Counted from the first letter of the stretch, positions 40,501 through 53,777 are shown. The stretch is DNA of 64,000 bases from Setaria digitata (GCA_003640385.1 RCAB01000013.1:124001-188000); one strand, 5' to 3'. Program-made: numbers and translations. The notes: generated by a model not told the origin, from the letters alone.

Positions 40501-43500
40501 TGTGTGGAGCGCTGCTGACGTAGACAGTTTGCTGTAATAATAACTTCGACGGAGTTTATGATGCAACGAATAGAAGGATCTGGACGTTGAAAATCGGAAA
40601 CTATAGAATGAACAGCAAAATCTTTCTCTGAAAAACAAGTATTTGCATTTTAAAACTCATAACATTGAAAAGTCACTGTATATTTAAGAATTTAAAAATT
40701 GAAAAACAACAATCAAGTCGGAAAAATACCTAATGTTGTATCATCTAGAACTTCCATGACACGTGACAACGCATAACCAAGTGAATACTCTAGTGGGAAA
40801 TTCAGTGCTAAATTTAAATTGCTATGCAGAGTCGATAACTTCGTAAGATACGAACCATAAACCATCACCGAATAACCTGTTATGTTTGAAAAACAGTAAA
40901 ACAAATCCTGATATCAAAAATTCGTAGAAACCTAGTGGTACCAAGTGCATCCTGAACTTGTATTTCTATAATTTATGCTTTTTATGACTATTTTGCAGTA
41001 CATGTAAGAAATAAACTTTCATAACTTTCAGCAGGGTTATCAGATGTGAACAAACGAAAGAGGACTACCATGCACCGATAGCTACACTACCTTTATGGGC
41101 TTCCTTTTGCAAGAAAATCGACAACAAGCTAGCAATTTGTAATCCAACTTCATACTGTGTATCCGCAAGTCTTGTAAATACCCAGACTTCTCGAATGATC
41201 TGGTCTACTTTCAATGTTTGATTTCTGGCTGGTCGTGGCAAACGTTCCAATTTTTTCAGTGAATTTATCTTCTATAACTGCATTTTATTATATGAAAGAA
41301 CTATACATTCATAATGACTCCAACTTATAAAACCTAAAATCTTATCAATATGACTGACTCACAATGTACAGAAACATTCTAGTCGAAAAAAACTTTGAAA
41401 CACAAAAACGCATTTTTTCCTTTCTTTAACAGTCGTTAAATACTAACTTCCTTGTTATCAACATGTTCTCGTGACAAGAAATGCGTGACTGCTTGAGAAA
41501 CAGAACAAATATGATATCGGCATAATCCGCAATAGTATATTGCTCGTGTAAAACGTGATGACTTTTTCTTCAATGGATAAATAAATTGTTTTTCCAAGTA
41601 GCGCAAAGAATATTTATCCACGCAATAAGGTAACTTTTCTCCTAAAGTAAAACATCGCTTTTTGCTCGATATATTTTACTTTAAACAGCAATAAGCATTA
41701 AGGATGTTTCCAACCACTTTTTAACTCAGAAACTTATTCCAGCAAAGTTAACATTCACCATGAGAAAATGAGTCAAGTGATATTCGTTCCAGTTGTTCAG
41801 CTAAACCAATAAATGCTTCACGCATTACTTCGGCAGATGTATCCACATGTAAAACGGCTGACGTACAGATCTTGTATCCACCTCGAACAACTTGCTTAGG
41901 ATCTTCCAGTGGGCCGTAACATTCGAACAAGATGAGGTGAACGAAATCTTTGCCTTTTGGCTTTTCAATTCTCATCTGTAATTTCACGGGATATCAAGCA
42001 TAAAAAGTGATGTGGCGTAGCCAAAGTATTACAGCGAAGAAAACTTTCTTCGAATGAAATATTACGAAGCCAGAAACAAATTAAAAATTCACTTCCATTT
42101 CACCATTCTGAATAAACTTGTGCATTCCAGGGATTAAATCAAATCCATCGAAACAGCCTTTTTGAACCACAAGTGAACTGCTCTTCGACAATACCTCAAA
42201 AGAAATAATTTATAGCGGATAAACCAACCATTAAAATATATTGTTCGCTGTAATCCATAACTAAACAAAACACTACAAACAAAAAGTAGAAGAGCACTAC
42301 AAATCTGATCCATCAAATTTAAAAATTAACCTTAGTCATGGATTGTTCTTTTCCTCCACAGAGATTTGTGTCTTTTTCCTTCTCTTTTTTGCTTCTTGCG
42401 GTAGGACTATTATACGAAACTCCAGTAAAATTTGTCCCCTTATTTATCTCTGTTTTCTCTATTCGTTCGATATCTTCGCAATAACTTTCTTTTTCAGAAA
42501 TAACCAAATTTGCAGTTGGTTCACTAAACGGAACATTTCTTTCGTTTCCAAGAATAGTGACATCACCTATCTTCATTGCTGCATCAATTACAGCTTTGCC
42601 AGAAGTCGAAGGACATTCTCGAACCTCTTTTTCGTCTGATGCAGATGTTACTGCTTGTAACTGCTTGATGGAATTACCACCCTGGAAGGAATGGAATGAA
42701 CTGAGTTTCTTAAGTTTATTACCAATAAAAAATAAAAATAAAAAAAAAAAAGTTCAACGATAGGAACTGTGAATATCCATAGTGATGATGATAAAAATTA
42801 AAACACAGCCTTTAAACTAAGAAGTTGTCATCAAAGAGTAAACTACCTTACGTCTTTCATCTTTCTTTCGCCTGCAGTATATTTTCAGAACAAATCTCCA
42901 ATAGTGAACAACTTAAATGTAAAATGGCATAAAAGTAAAAATCAAACTCAATACCATCTTTCCTTCCTAAGACTCTGACAATTCAAATAGAATTTTCTTG
43001 TAAAATTATCCAGAACCAAAACTATCAACAAAAAGCTATACAAGGATTGAAGATATCCAATATGCGCCATCAGTACCAACTGTTTGTTTGGTCAAACCGC
43101 TTTCGGTATCAGTTTCTTGATTATGGTTTCCTTCTCCGTCACTTAATGATACTACATCTGGATCACTATTGCTTGCAACAATATTGGCATCCTCTCCAGC
43201 CGCGGAAGTACTTGCAGTGAATGTTACCAAATGGAACTGCAAATTGTCTACCAGACAATTGCGAGATGGAAAAAAGTGAAAAGCAAGAAAATAGAAAAGC
43301 AAAAACAAAAATAAGAACGACGCAGAGCTGCGAACTATATTACTATAATTTATATTACTATAATTGCTATACCAAGGAATTTTTTGGCTTGTTCTTTCTC
43401 TGGTGTTTTTTGGTACCAAACGAAATATTGCGACGTTCCCAAAATTCGTGGATTTCAGAATTCATTGTGTTTGATCCATCATCCGCTTCCGCACCCAAGA

Positions 43501-44183
43501 AACTGCTATCCTGATGTGTCGAATTCTTATCACAAATATTGATCAAAAAAATATGAAATAACCTTTCTTATCCTAAATGCTTCATTTGAAAAGTAGACAT
43601 TTATGTCCAATAAACGGGTGAAATCTGGTTTAACAGTAAAAGATGATATGATTGTGAAAATGTGATAAAAAAATTGCCTGAATTGTAGATTGTATTCCTA
43701 TATGTCCCCGAACTTCGGGACAGGTGGGTCCGTTTTTAAATGGAAGTGGAGGTGTGGCAATGCTGCTATATGTAGTAGGAATATGTGTTCTCTCTTTTCG
43801 ATTATCGACATTTTTCAGCACTTCTTGATTCTCCTGAAATGATGAGATCATGCAGGAATATTTGCAAGAAAACAGAAATAATTTATTACTCTTAAACTGC
43901 GAGATAAAATTAAATATCGCCTTATCATTTTCAAATGTGTCCTGCTAAACCATGTCATTTATTTACATTGTCCACCATATGTTTTCAGCCAAGTTAAAAA
44001 ATTCAACGAATTAATTAATGCATTGTACAAGGATTTACAAAAAACACATCGAATATAGGTTACCGTGTGAGCGAACTTTGAGATAACAGATGGGCTGCTG
44101 CTGATCTTCTGTTTTCCCTTCCGATTCCAGCGTGGATACTCCGAACCTGCTGTTGCTAACTTTTCTTTGCTCGTTGATTTCAT
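33908..44183 (-). CDS. TUT4/TUT7-type terminal uridylyltransferase (poly(U) polymerase)
   Basis: Adds uridines to RNA 3' ends, controlling decay of mRNA and small-RNA precursors; family members are cytoplasmic. The order matches vertebrate TUT4/TUT7. A Ser-rich N-terminus starts at 44183 (MKSTSKEK). Next comes a C2H2-type finger, YYCGLCRYHICS...HFLSREH (about 41550-41450). A degenerate nucleotidyltransferase module follows (GSYLTKLSTLHSNLNLAL, 40860-40800) with a PAP-associated part (LCSLTNIQLGG, GELWIGLFRYYV). Then a zinc knuckle, CTSCNADGHLREGC (36700-36650), and the active module: FGSAGNGFGLLGSDADICL (36150-36090) with the DxD pair. The third catalytic Asp precedes VSLYN and is split by an intron (GA|T at 35800/35530). 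GSLSSYSYIIML, GELWMGFLDYFGV and a C-terminal knuckle CHRCRQIGHFVENC (33990-33950) follow. Only one C-terminal knuckle was found, where vertebrate proteins have two. Relatives in C. elegans are CID-1/PUP-1 and PUP-2. Confidence 0.94.
37445..37495. repeat. AT-rich inverted repeat beside the assembly gap
   Basis: Two 20-base arms starting TCGATTATATTATATTATAT are exact reverse complements around an 11-base AT centre. It lies in an intron of the uridylyltransferase gene, 41 bases from the gap, and probably helped cause it. Confidence 0.9.
37501..37585. repeat. (TA)n microsatellite interrupted by 27 Ns
   Basis: Pure TA repeat on both sides of an unknown block at 37537-37563. The true length of the repeat is unknown; the block is intronic, so the protein is probably not affected. 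Confidence 0.97.
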
Positions 44184-44508
44184 CTCGTAAACACCACACT
44201 CAACCTTTATTTACTCTACGAATACGTCATTCCCGAACGGAAAAAAAAATGAACTAGAACAGACAAGCTCGTCAACTGAAAAACAATGCGGTCAAGTAAT
44301 GCAAAATCGGATCCCAAGCGACTGTTAGTAATACTTATTAACGAGGAAATGAGACTGTGATTATTCTTCTCTTATTGAAGCTTACAAAATTTATCTGTTC
44401 CGGTCATAATTTCGAATTTTTAGATGAATGTATAAAAAAGGGAGAACCATTAGGAATGGTTTATTATTACGTTCAATTAAAGTAATATAAGGTAACGTGT
44501 GGGGTGGT
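44184..44508. promoter_or_regulatory. Divergent promoter of the uridylyltransferase and SLC9C genes
   Basis: Only 325 bp separate the ATG of the minus-strand uridylyltransferase (44183) from that of the plus-strand exchanger (44509). No TATA-like or initiator element stands out. The arrangement suggests shared regulation, but a trans-splice leader or upstream exon for either gene would change the picture. Confidence 0.45.
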
Positions 44509-47500
44509 ATGCTTAAATCACTGCAAGTGTTTTTGTTTCCATTTCTAGCTCTCGTTATCGGTCTTGTACTAGATGCTACAAATCGTCGCATTCGGTTTCT
44601 TCGTATACCTGATACAATACTTATTTTCTTATTCGCACTCGGCACAAGGTTTCATCTCTTTTATCGTTTTCACATATTCTGCTAGTTATCTTACTGAACA
44701 ATACGTTAATATTACTTATCTTGCTTTCCTACATGTATCACTGGATGTACATTGTTTGTTTTTAATACAAACTAATCAAGTGATTAATTTTTGTCGTGTC
44801 TTTTTTCCGACTTTCAACTAGTTTTTATGTTAGATTTACAGAGCTTTCACTGGTTTATTTCGTTCAGAAATGATCAAACTACATATTTAATATGGAATAG
44901 TAGACTTCGGCTCTTTCAGTAATTAATCTCTTCGTACTAGAAGGCAATTAAAATTAGAAAATCGAAATTGTTAAATAATAGCCCTATTTGCGAATCACTT
45001 ATTTGTTATCTCTAGTAACGTTTCAGTTTTATTCTTCATTTGTTTTTTCCTGAGAATTTGATGGCACACATTGATGAGACGTACACGTGGAAGACCGTTG
45101 AACCAGGGATTGTTGTTGGAGTACGTTTACGGTGTCAATTGCAAGCAGTCAGACCTTTCTTCTTTTAATTTCCAAGACAGCAAATCGCGTAGAGAAAGTG
45201 TTAAATTTTATTTAGGTTCTTCTACCGTTACTTATATTCGAATCTGCGGTAAAAAGTAATTCACATTTGTTCTTTCGAAAGCAGTGGCTACTGTTTGCGT
45301 TGACTGCTACCGTATACATATTAACTCTAATTCTATATACCGCTTTAATGTTACCATTCTTACGAATCATGGACAACTGGAATATATTTACGGTTAGTAT
45401 CATTCCGGTTGGCTCAATGAAAAGTGAAATTAGAATACGATTCTGGAATAGAATAGCTCGCTCTCACGAAATATTAAGTCGTGTAATATTTTTGGCTTTA
45501 CTAAGATGGGGTGAATGTACTTCTTGGCGACATGCCCTAATTTTAACTTGCTACTGCTATCACGTACGTTTACCATTCCTCGAGGGACAATTGGAAATAT
45601 ACATAATACATTAAGGTTCTGGGATTTTCTTCCCCTTCCAATGAACGCTATTTTGTCGAGTGATCATGATAGCTTTTCTAAATAGCTTGGCAGTAAGTTT
45701 TTGCTCGTTGTTTCCTTGAGCAGCTGTTCTTAGATAGAGTTTGGCGAAGGTGCGTTTCTGTCGATATTTACTTATTCAGTATGCATTGTGTTCTTAAATA
45801 ATTTGAAATCGTGCAGGTTATGTTGATGGGAGCAATCTTGGCTGCAACAGATCCTGTAGCTGTTGTTGCAATCCTGGAAGATATCGGTGCACCACAGCGC
45901 ATTAAAATATTAGTTGAAGGTGAATCGCTGCTCAACGATGGTCTTGCCATTTTCGTTTATCAAATTATTCGCAATTTTGTTCTGGTTACTTTCTGCTTCC
46001 TTTTCTATCCTATAAATTCTCATCTGATAATCCGAAGTACTAAATATGCATTCTTAGAACAAATAATATTCCAATTACCGTAGTTGTATATTATATTATT
46101 GTATATTAGTTATATTGTTTTAGTTGTATCTTCTGCTTCAGCAATGCATTGCTATGCACGACAAATCAAAAAGCAACGAATTTGTCGTAATAGGTGTAGA
46201 AACCTCTCAACTTTTGAGGAATCAATATTTCACAGTCTGGAAGTTATAAGAAGTTATTAATTAGTTCTGTTTTGATTTCAGAAGGAAATGAACTTGCCAT
46301 CTTATCCGTACACTTTTGCACATTATGTAGCTATGTGCATAAGTTGTATTATAATATCGCCATTGTTGGGTTATACAAGTGCACACATTACAATTATGAT
46401 CATAAGACACGGTATTAGCGAGGAAAAGAGAATTCAGGTTGTTTATTAGTTGTTATCTTTTCACTAATGGCAGCATATTCAGCGATCAAATACTGTGTCT
46501 GTTAAGTCTGTAAAACTATATCTTTGAACAAAAGTGCTTGAAAGATTAATTTGTCCATTTTTTTAAATTAAAATTACCAGTGCAAATTTTACCGCAGAAT
46601 AATGGTTTCTTTTTTTTACTTTACATTATTTGAATAATTTCTACTCAAAATCTTTGCACTTTCAGATGTTTTTAGTGATTTCGGTTTATTTTGTATGGCA
46701 AATGGGTGAAGTTACCAAAGGATCAGCAGCTGTAGCCACTGTCTTTTACGGTGTTACATTAAACTATCTTAGGTGAACGTCTCTTACTCTTCACTGCTTT
46801 GGCTGCAAAGAAATCATTAATTGGGCTCGAAGAAGTTCTACAGCGTAGGAGAAATTGACGAAAACTATGGAGCTTACATCTATTTACCACTTGCTTTCGA
46901 AAGTCCTTAAAAAGCTTTAATGATCCATCATTAAAATTTTGCATTGATTTTCAGAGAAAGATTAAATCCGAAGAGTGTAGAATTAACTTTACAAATTTGG
47001 ACAGCATTTGGTTATTGGGCCAACTGCATTGTATTCATGTTTAGCGGTTATGCTATCGGTTTACTCCTTTTCACTAATCCGGTTGAAGTGAATCTTTTTG
47101 ACTCTTTTATTTCTCATCCACAAGTTTCATCGATTGAAGAAGTTCGTTGCCAGAAGCACGTACACTATTTAAACGTAAGATCTGGTAGAACGTAGCTATT
47201 ACTTACATCACGTCATGCCACGTAACTTTCGGAGAGTAGTAGAGTGTACGTGTTCCAGATAGACGTAATCTATCACTTAATCTCGGGCATATTGCTATAT
47301 CCTATATCACTGGTGGCTCGCATGTTGGCACTGCTTGTGTTTCGCGAAATTTGGAATGCACTGGGCAGTTCTCACGTCGTTTACGACACTGACTTTGTCC
47401 TCCTAGCTTATGGCGGTCTGAAGGGAGCGTTGGCTCTTCTCCTGGTACACGAATTTACTGAAAGTGTTCAGCATGATCCGTATGCCAATCGAGTTGGCGA

Positions 47501-49671
47501 GAAAGTTGTCCTTTATGCTAGTTCTGCGGTGTTCGTTTGTTTAGTGATTCAGGTAATTCACAAGGAATCTTCAGCCACTGCCCTTTATGCTGTAATCATT
47601 AAGTTTTGTAATCTGTAGATTTCTGAATGCTTTTACTGATAAAACTCAAACTTGTTCAAGTTGCTTTAAATACTATTGGATTTCTTATTATTAAATTACA
47701 GGGTATGACATTTTCGTACGTAACAAATCGTGAAGGTACAAATCGTCGATCACGCTATATTAAAGGTTCAGAAAAAAATGTGGAAAAACATTTAAATCGC
47801 ACCTTGCGTACGAATATAGGAACAATGCGCCGGCAAGCCGACTCTTATCTTACTGAAGCTAATTGGACTGTTGTCAATGAACAAATCGAAGCTAACGTCT
47901 TCAAAGTGAGTTTCCTTTTTACAGTGAGTTCTCTACATCAAAGATATGTCTATACAACAAATTTTTTAAACTTATTTACAGGGCTGAAGTTCACATTAAT
48001 TATCTTTATATTTGAGTCATCATTTTTCTACTGATATCATCTGCTGCTAGATTCACAGCTTTAATTCTCATTCATAAATTTGCAATTTTTATGGCTTCGC
48101 CAGTAACATCGGTCAGTATTCGCGGGTGCAGACCAGTATGTACGATGAATCGCTGAAAAGCGTTGACAGTCAGTCGGTGGACGAGTCACTCCTCTTGGTC
48201 TCTTTCCTTCCTTCTTCTCATTCGTATTTACTGAGCACAAAAATGGATCTGAACAGTCCTTCGAGGTTGAGAAGATCGATACTCTTTGATATAAATGACT
48301 ATATCCAACTTTCGAGATCATTTATAGCAAATGGCTTAAATTTGCTAAACTTAGAAGAAAGACGATAGTGATGTCTGCACTGGCTACTACAGCATTCTTC
48401 TTGCTCGAGTGCACAGTCTCTGGACTCTTGGTGCAATTTCTGGACGGGCAGCTCATCTAGTCATTGACCTTCTGGAGCACGGTGTCGACGAAGGAAAGTT
48501 AACTTTAGCCGACTTTCGAGAGCATCTGAATTCTGCTGATAACAAGTGGTACCATCATGTCGAAATGAAGATCCTAACAGCTTTAAGGGTTACAGATCTA
48601 AAATTTTGGAAACATAATTAATTATTCTTCATAATTATTATAAACACTTCTAAGAAAAAAATTAATTTGAATTTAATCCAGTTGCACTTCAAAACCTCCA
48701 GTGACTTATTTATTGTTATGAATACGTCGAAATAAAAATATGTCAAATATAAGCCTTCAAGTCTTTAGTGCTGGATTGATACAGACACAAGTTTGAATCG
48801 TCTGAATTGGATGGGTGTCCCGTTCTTGCCTTATCCAATACCCACCAATATTTCCGTTTTAAAGCCAGCCCGATCATTAGAGTGGTATGTATGCGGCTAC
48901 TGTATTCAGTCTATGATTGTTTATCTAAGTGCCCACTTTTGCTTCAGTTAATTAAGCATAATTCTTATTGTTCCACATACTTTTCTTTGAATACATTGAA
49001 ATGTTAAACACTGCTTGTGCAATATCTCAATTTTGTAAATTGCAGGTGGTGCATATTTTCCGCATTTTTAGCTGCCATCCAGTCGATTCTGATTGCCTTT
49101 GTCATTTTTTGGCAACCAGCAGTTGGAACCGATGTAAGCTATTCAATTCTAATGTTCACATTCTTGATTGCTTTCATTTTTTTTGTTGAAGAAGTGGTAC
49201 ATTTTCATCGCCTGCGGAAACCAACTTACCGATTGGTTAGTAATCATTAAAGTTTTTAATTTTTTTCCGAACACGATTTCATATTCGAGCATGATAAAGA
49301 TAGCCAAGTAAAATGTGGGTGTACATCCGATTTTATGAACACTTGAAGACAACCAAGTTACTATTAACGTCGTATAAAAGTTAAAAATATAAAGGTTATA
49401 ACGGCTAACATTAACTGCAGTTGACTCCAGTCAAAAACTGACAATTTTTTGGAAGTAGGATGTTTTCAGGAATTAGATCGCCAAGATATGCGGTGTTTTC
49501 AAAACATTAATCGGATTACAGTTGAATTCATTCTGTTTCTTGTTCATGTATCACTGATCGTTGGCATCTGCATTGTTCTCTCTGTCACATTGGCGAAATA
49601 TCCAAATGGCTCATGTATACAAGATGATGGACAATGGAGAATATTGTGTTAGCGTTGTATTTTCTTACTAA

Positions 49672-49712
<41 letters not shown>

Positions 49713-52700
49713 ACTATAAACCTAAAAAGACTGAAGAAATGGAGTGCGCAGTTTTTATTTTTTTTTAATACCGGTGCTTTCTATCATATGATACATTCTT
49801 CTATGTTTTTTCATGTATGTGTACAACAGCTTTTTTATTTCCAAATTAATCGTTACTTATTTTACCACTCAAATGCATACGACGTATTTTTTCTTTCTTT
49901 TTCCTCCACAATACAGTCAATTTTAGTCGTATGCAACACAATGCGTTTTCTACTTCTTTTATTTGTGGTGCTTCTAACGCTTATGAAAATTCTTCGCATT
50001 ATGCCATTATTCATATTCACACTACACGAAGCTTTGTATACAGCTGGCGTATGCTTGTTGCTTACTTAACTCGAATTTTCAGTTTTAATATTCCAAGAAA
50101 ATATTTTGGAGATGTGGCTGAATATTTGATTTCTTTTTCAGCTCCTGCGTATGCGTATTCAGCTCTCAGCGCTTTACTTTCTCCAGTTTCTACTTAGCCA
50201 ACCTCCAGCAAAATTTACCTTTTTCCCGGGAGACTCCTATCAGGTAGCGCTAGGAGAACAGAAACATTTGAATAAAATAGTGGATGCCCTGATTCGCAAA
50301 GCGATGAAACAAAGCAGGGAAGTGCTTGACCTGATTACCGTCATCAAAACCAAACAAGCTATCCGAATGGCTGCTCAAACACTAGAGCATACTGTTGTTG
50401 ACTTGCAAAAGTTAGTAGGAATTATGATTTCATAAATCCGGTTTTTAGCTGTGAACTTCTGTAGATTTTTTTCTACTTTGAGTTAACGAAATGTGTTTTC
50501 ATTCAGACATTCTCCATTCTCCAGTTGATTTAAAATATCTCATAATTCAAAACTCAAATTAATAAAACGGTTAAGTAGTTATTCTTTTACAGACAAGGAT
50601 TTTTGCATCATGAATCGATGCGACAGTGGGAACGTTCTTTGAATCGGCTACGTGATCGAGGCGAGCGTCTGATCAGTTCTCCGGATTCTAGCTTCCAAGA
50701 TATTCTAGAATCTGTTCATTGGATTCAGGCTCTTGATAGTCGAAAAAGAGAAAATTTTGTGGATAAATTAGTCAAATATTTTGAGATGCAACCAGAAATT
50801 GAACAGCCAGGTGGACAGTTGGTTCAAACATTCGAGAAAACTATGTACTTCATCAGAAAGGGTATTTGCAAGTTAGTTATCTATCTTTGATGACAAGCCA
50901 TTTATTTGCCATAGGAAACAGTATTTTTCAGATGATTTCGTTCCCGTAAAATTTGTTTGATTTGTGACTTGATTGCTTGGCTTCAGATTTAAGTGTAACC
51001 ATGTATAAGTCTTAAAATGTGATTAATTGAAAGATCGACAAATAAAACTGTTCATATAGAGTAACTGAAATGACATTGTCGAGACGAGGGAAAGAGCACA
51101 AGCATGATTACTATGTCTATCAGGGACGTTTTGTCGGAGAGAGGAATTTGCTGGATAAAAATGATTTTGTTCGTTTTCTTCCTATTACTCGAAAAAGTTC
51201 AGTGCTTTAAAACTTCTGTGATTTTAAGATGTTGAGATGCAGTCCATCATATGCTTTGAAAATTGATGATTAGAGATTAGAATCTAAGGGGAGTTATTTA
51301 GTGAATTAGTTAAATTGATCTTTTTTTTCGATCATTCAATTCATCTATTTTCTTCAGCCAAATTTGCATCAAAATATTAGGATTTATAATGGCTTTTATG
51401 AGGTAAGGAAAAGTGAATGTGCTATTAGGAACTCTTTTAGAGCTCTTTTAACAAATCTAATTCCGTCTCATTTAATTTTTTAAGAAAATATAATTTCAGC
51501 GTCGTGAATCGGTAAAGAAACCGAAAGTTGAATATCGCACATCGACGGATTGTATTCTAATCAAGATTGATGAAGATGTGATGGATTTTATACGGTCATT
51601 CGACAATTCAATCATTAGGACAATATCGCGAAAAGAGCAAACACGACGGCTTATATATGAACTCAAGGAGCAACAAGAATCGTTTGTACTTAGTTTTTCA
51701 GTTTTTGAACTTCTTATAACTGTGCTTAAAGCACTGATAACAGTCTTTCAATGTTCTTTTCAAAAATTAGCAAAACTTTAAAAAAGCAATTAAGGTCTAC
51801 ACTTCTTCCTTAACGAAAGGAAAATGCCTAATTTCATAACAAAAAAAAAACGTCTGGTGGAGAGTCTGAACCAGATGGATAGATATTCTAACCAGTGTTT
51901 ATATATTAATGCAATTTAGCAGAGTGGTACAAATGATTATCAAGTATTAAAATATTGTTGAAGTTTTGCATTGATAACGCTGGATGACTTCGAAAAATTG
52001 TATACGAAGCGTGGCTATTCAGTAGTTGATCGAACAGACATAGAAATTGGAGTTGGGAAGAAACTGATTGTTGGATTCCGAGCGATGATTGTTGCAGTGA
52101 AGCCGTTGACCAGTTTGGATAATCATTACCACATTCTAGGACCAGCTGTTGTCACTCTAAAACCTGTTGGTGAAGATGTAAGTTTTCAGATATTTTTGGA
52201 AACATTGTGAGGAATTTGATGTAGAATAATATGTTGAAAAAATTCGCTGGATATGATATTCCTGTGATGTTTCAAGGCCGAATCCACAATTGCAATTTTT
52301 TAATTTTAAATGCATGCTTGAAAAATAAATTTATTTCTTCAAAACTCTCTTTCTCCCCTTCTCTCAAAAAAAAAAAAACATTTTTAGGAAGGAATGTCGG
52401 TTCTCATTGACAACGAACGCGGTGCTGATCAGCCAACTTTAGATGTGGAAAGTAATATATCATTAGAAACTGAGACAGAGGAACCGGATAAAATTCAGTC
52501 AAAGAAAAAGGTTGGTAATAAATATTTTGTTTTGGCAGTTCCGTTTTACATTTGATAAAATTATTGATATATGATTGAAATTTCTTGGTTTAACTACTTT
52601 GCCGAGAAAAAGAAATATGAAGCTTGCAGGACAGTATCAAAAGGAAAATAATATCAACAGCTTCCAGAACTGTGGTAATCGTTTAAATTCATTGATTAGT

Positions 52701-53407
52701 ATTCATTAGAACATTAAGCATTTATATAATCAGTTGCAGATAAGGCATTTGCTTTGATTGGGAGAGGAGAATTCATAGACTTTTTTAATGAAAATAGAGC
52801 TTGTAATAGCAAAATTCATTTCTGAAAGTTCCCACAAAGTCAGATTATTTTATTCAGCTCCCAACTATGACGGAGAAAGTGAAGTTATCACTTGCACAAC
52901 CGAGAAAGGTAAGAATTGAGTAAATTGGAGCACCTTTTCTTTTTTTTTCATGCAAATTTGTCCTTAAAATGGATCTTCGTAAGGATGGCAGCAGGTTTCT
53001 TCATTTATTGAGTTTTTCCGGGTTCTTTGCAAATATTTCACCTTAGTCATATATTCGAAAAATTTGTCTAGTCCAGTGCGAAGTTAATATATAGTATTTA
53101 TAACGAAGTTATTTATTTATTTCAGACAAAGATGGAAGCGAAAGATTGGCGCCCAAGTTCAGAACAGACTCAAGTAACAAGGGAGGCAGGGTCGAAACCA
53201 TCATCAGTTAAAACAACGTCACTAAATCAAATGAGAACATTAGAAACACAATCGGATGAAGACGAAGGAGGACAAGAACAAAAGGATTCAGAAACTACTG
53301 CGAAGTTGAAGAAAAAAGTGGAAGAATTTAAGAAGAAGCAAATAAAAACCCAAGAAACTCAAGTAGAGCAAACTTCAGTTAGAAGTTCCAGCAGTGAAGG
53401 TACTTAA
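44509..53407 (+). CDS. Sperm-type Na+/H+ exchanger, SLC9C group
   Basis: SLC9C proteins exchange Na+ for H+ across the sperm plasma membrane and, uniquely, fuse the exchanger to a voltage-sensing module and a cyclic-nucleotide-binding domain. The start at 44509 opens with a membrane helix (MLKSLQVFLFPFLALVIGLV). The exchanger core includes GAILAATDPVAVVAILEDIG and VEGESLLNDGLAIF (45825-45960), with the conserved ATDP and ESLLND motifs, then YGGLKGALALLLVHEF (47420). Four hydrophobic segments at about 49050-50030 match a voltage-sensor module; the S4-like one (MRFLLLLFVVLLTLMKILRI) has few charges. The sequences FLHHESMRQWE (50600), EQPGGQLVQTFEK (50800), YYVYQGRFVGERNLL (51105-51150) and STDCILIKIDEDV (51545-51580) resemble a cyclic-nucleotide-binding domain. 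A Lys/Glu-rich tail ends at 53407. There are many exons, and several joins (45.0-45.6, 47.2 and 48.0-48.9 kb) are unresolved. Confidence 0.85.
49679..49707. repeat. Intronic poly-T tract (29 T)
   Basis: A run of about 29 T in the region between the third and fourth voltage-sensor-like exons of the SLC9C gene. Length may be inaccurate in the assembly. Confidence 0.9.
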
Positions 53408-53777
53408 TTTTAGTAGCAGCGAGAAAAGAGTAAAAATATTCCAATCAGCGTATATTGTTTCCCTCTCAGTCTTACAAGCACATTTCTTGTGGAAAAGGCC
53501 ACTTAATCATCTAGGGATCTTTTTAATTTTTCACCCATCAAACTGATGATCTCTTTAAATCATCATTTATCATTTAGATAAGTCCACTCCTTTTCAGGGC
53601 TGTCAGAGTCATTACTTATGAGAAAACTAAGATGAATAGATCAACTAGTACGTGTACGGCATCTTCTTTGAAGATTAAAATTCAGTTATTTGTCTTTCCA
53701 CAACCTAGCCTGAATGATGTGAATTTCATTGATCGCAGTAACATATAGCATCAGCGTGTTACATGACAGTGAAATTT

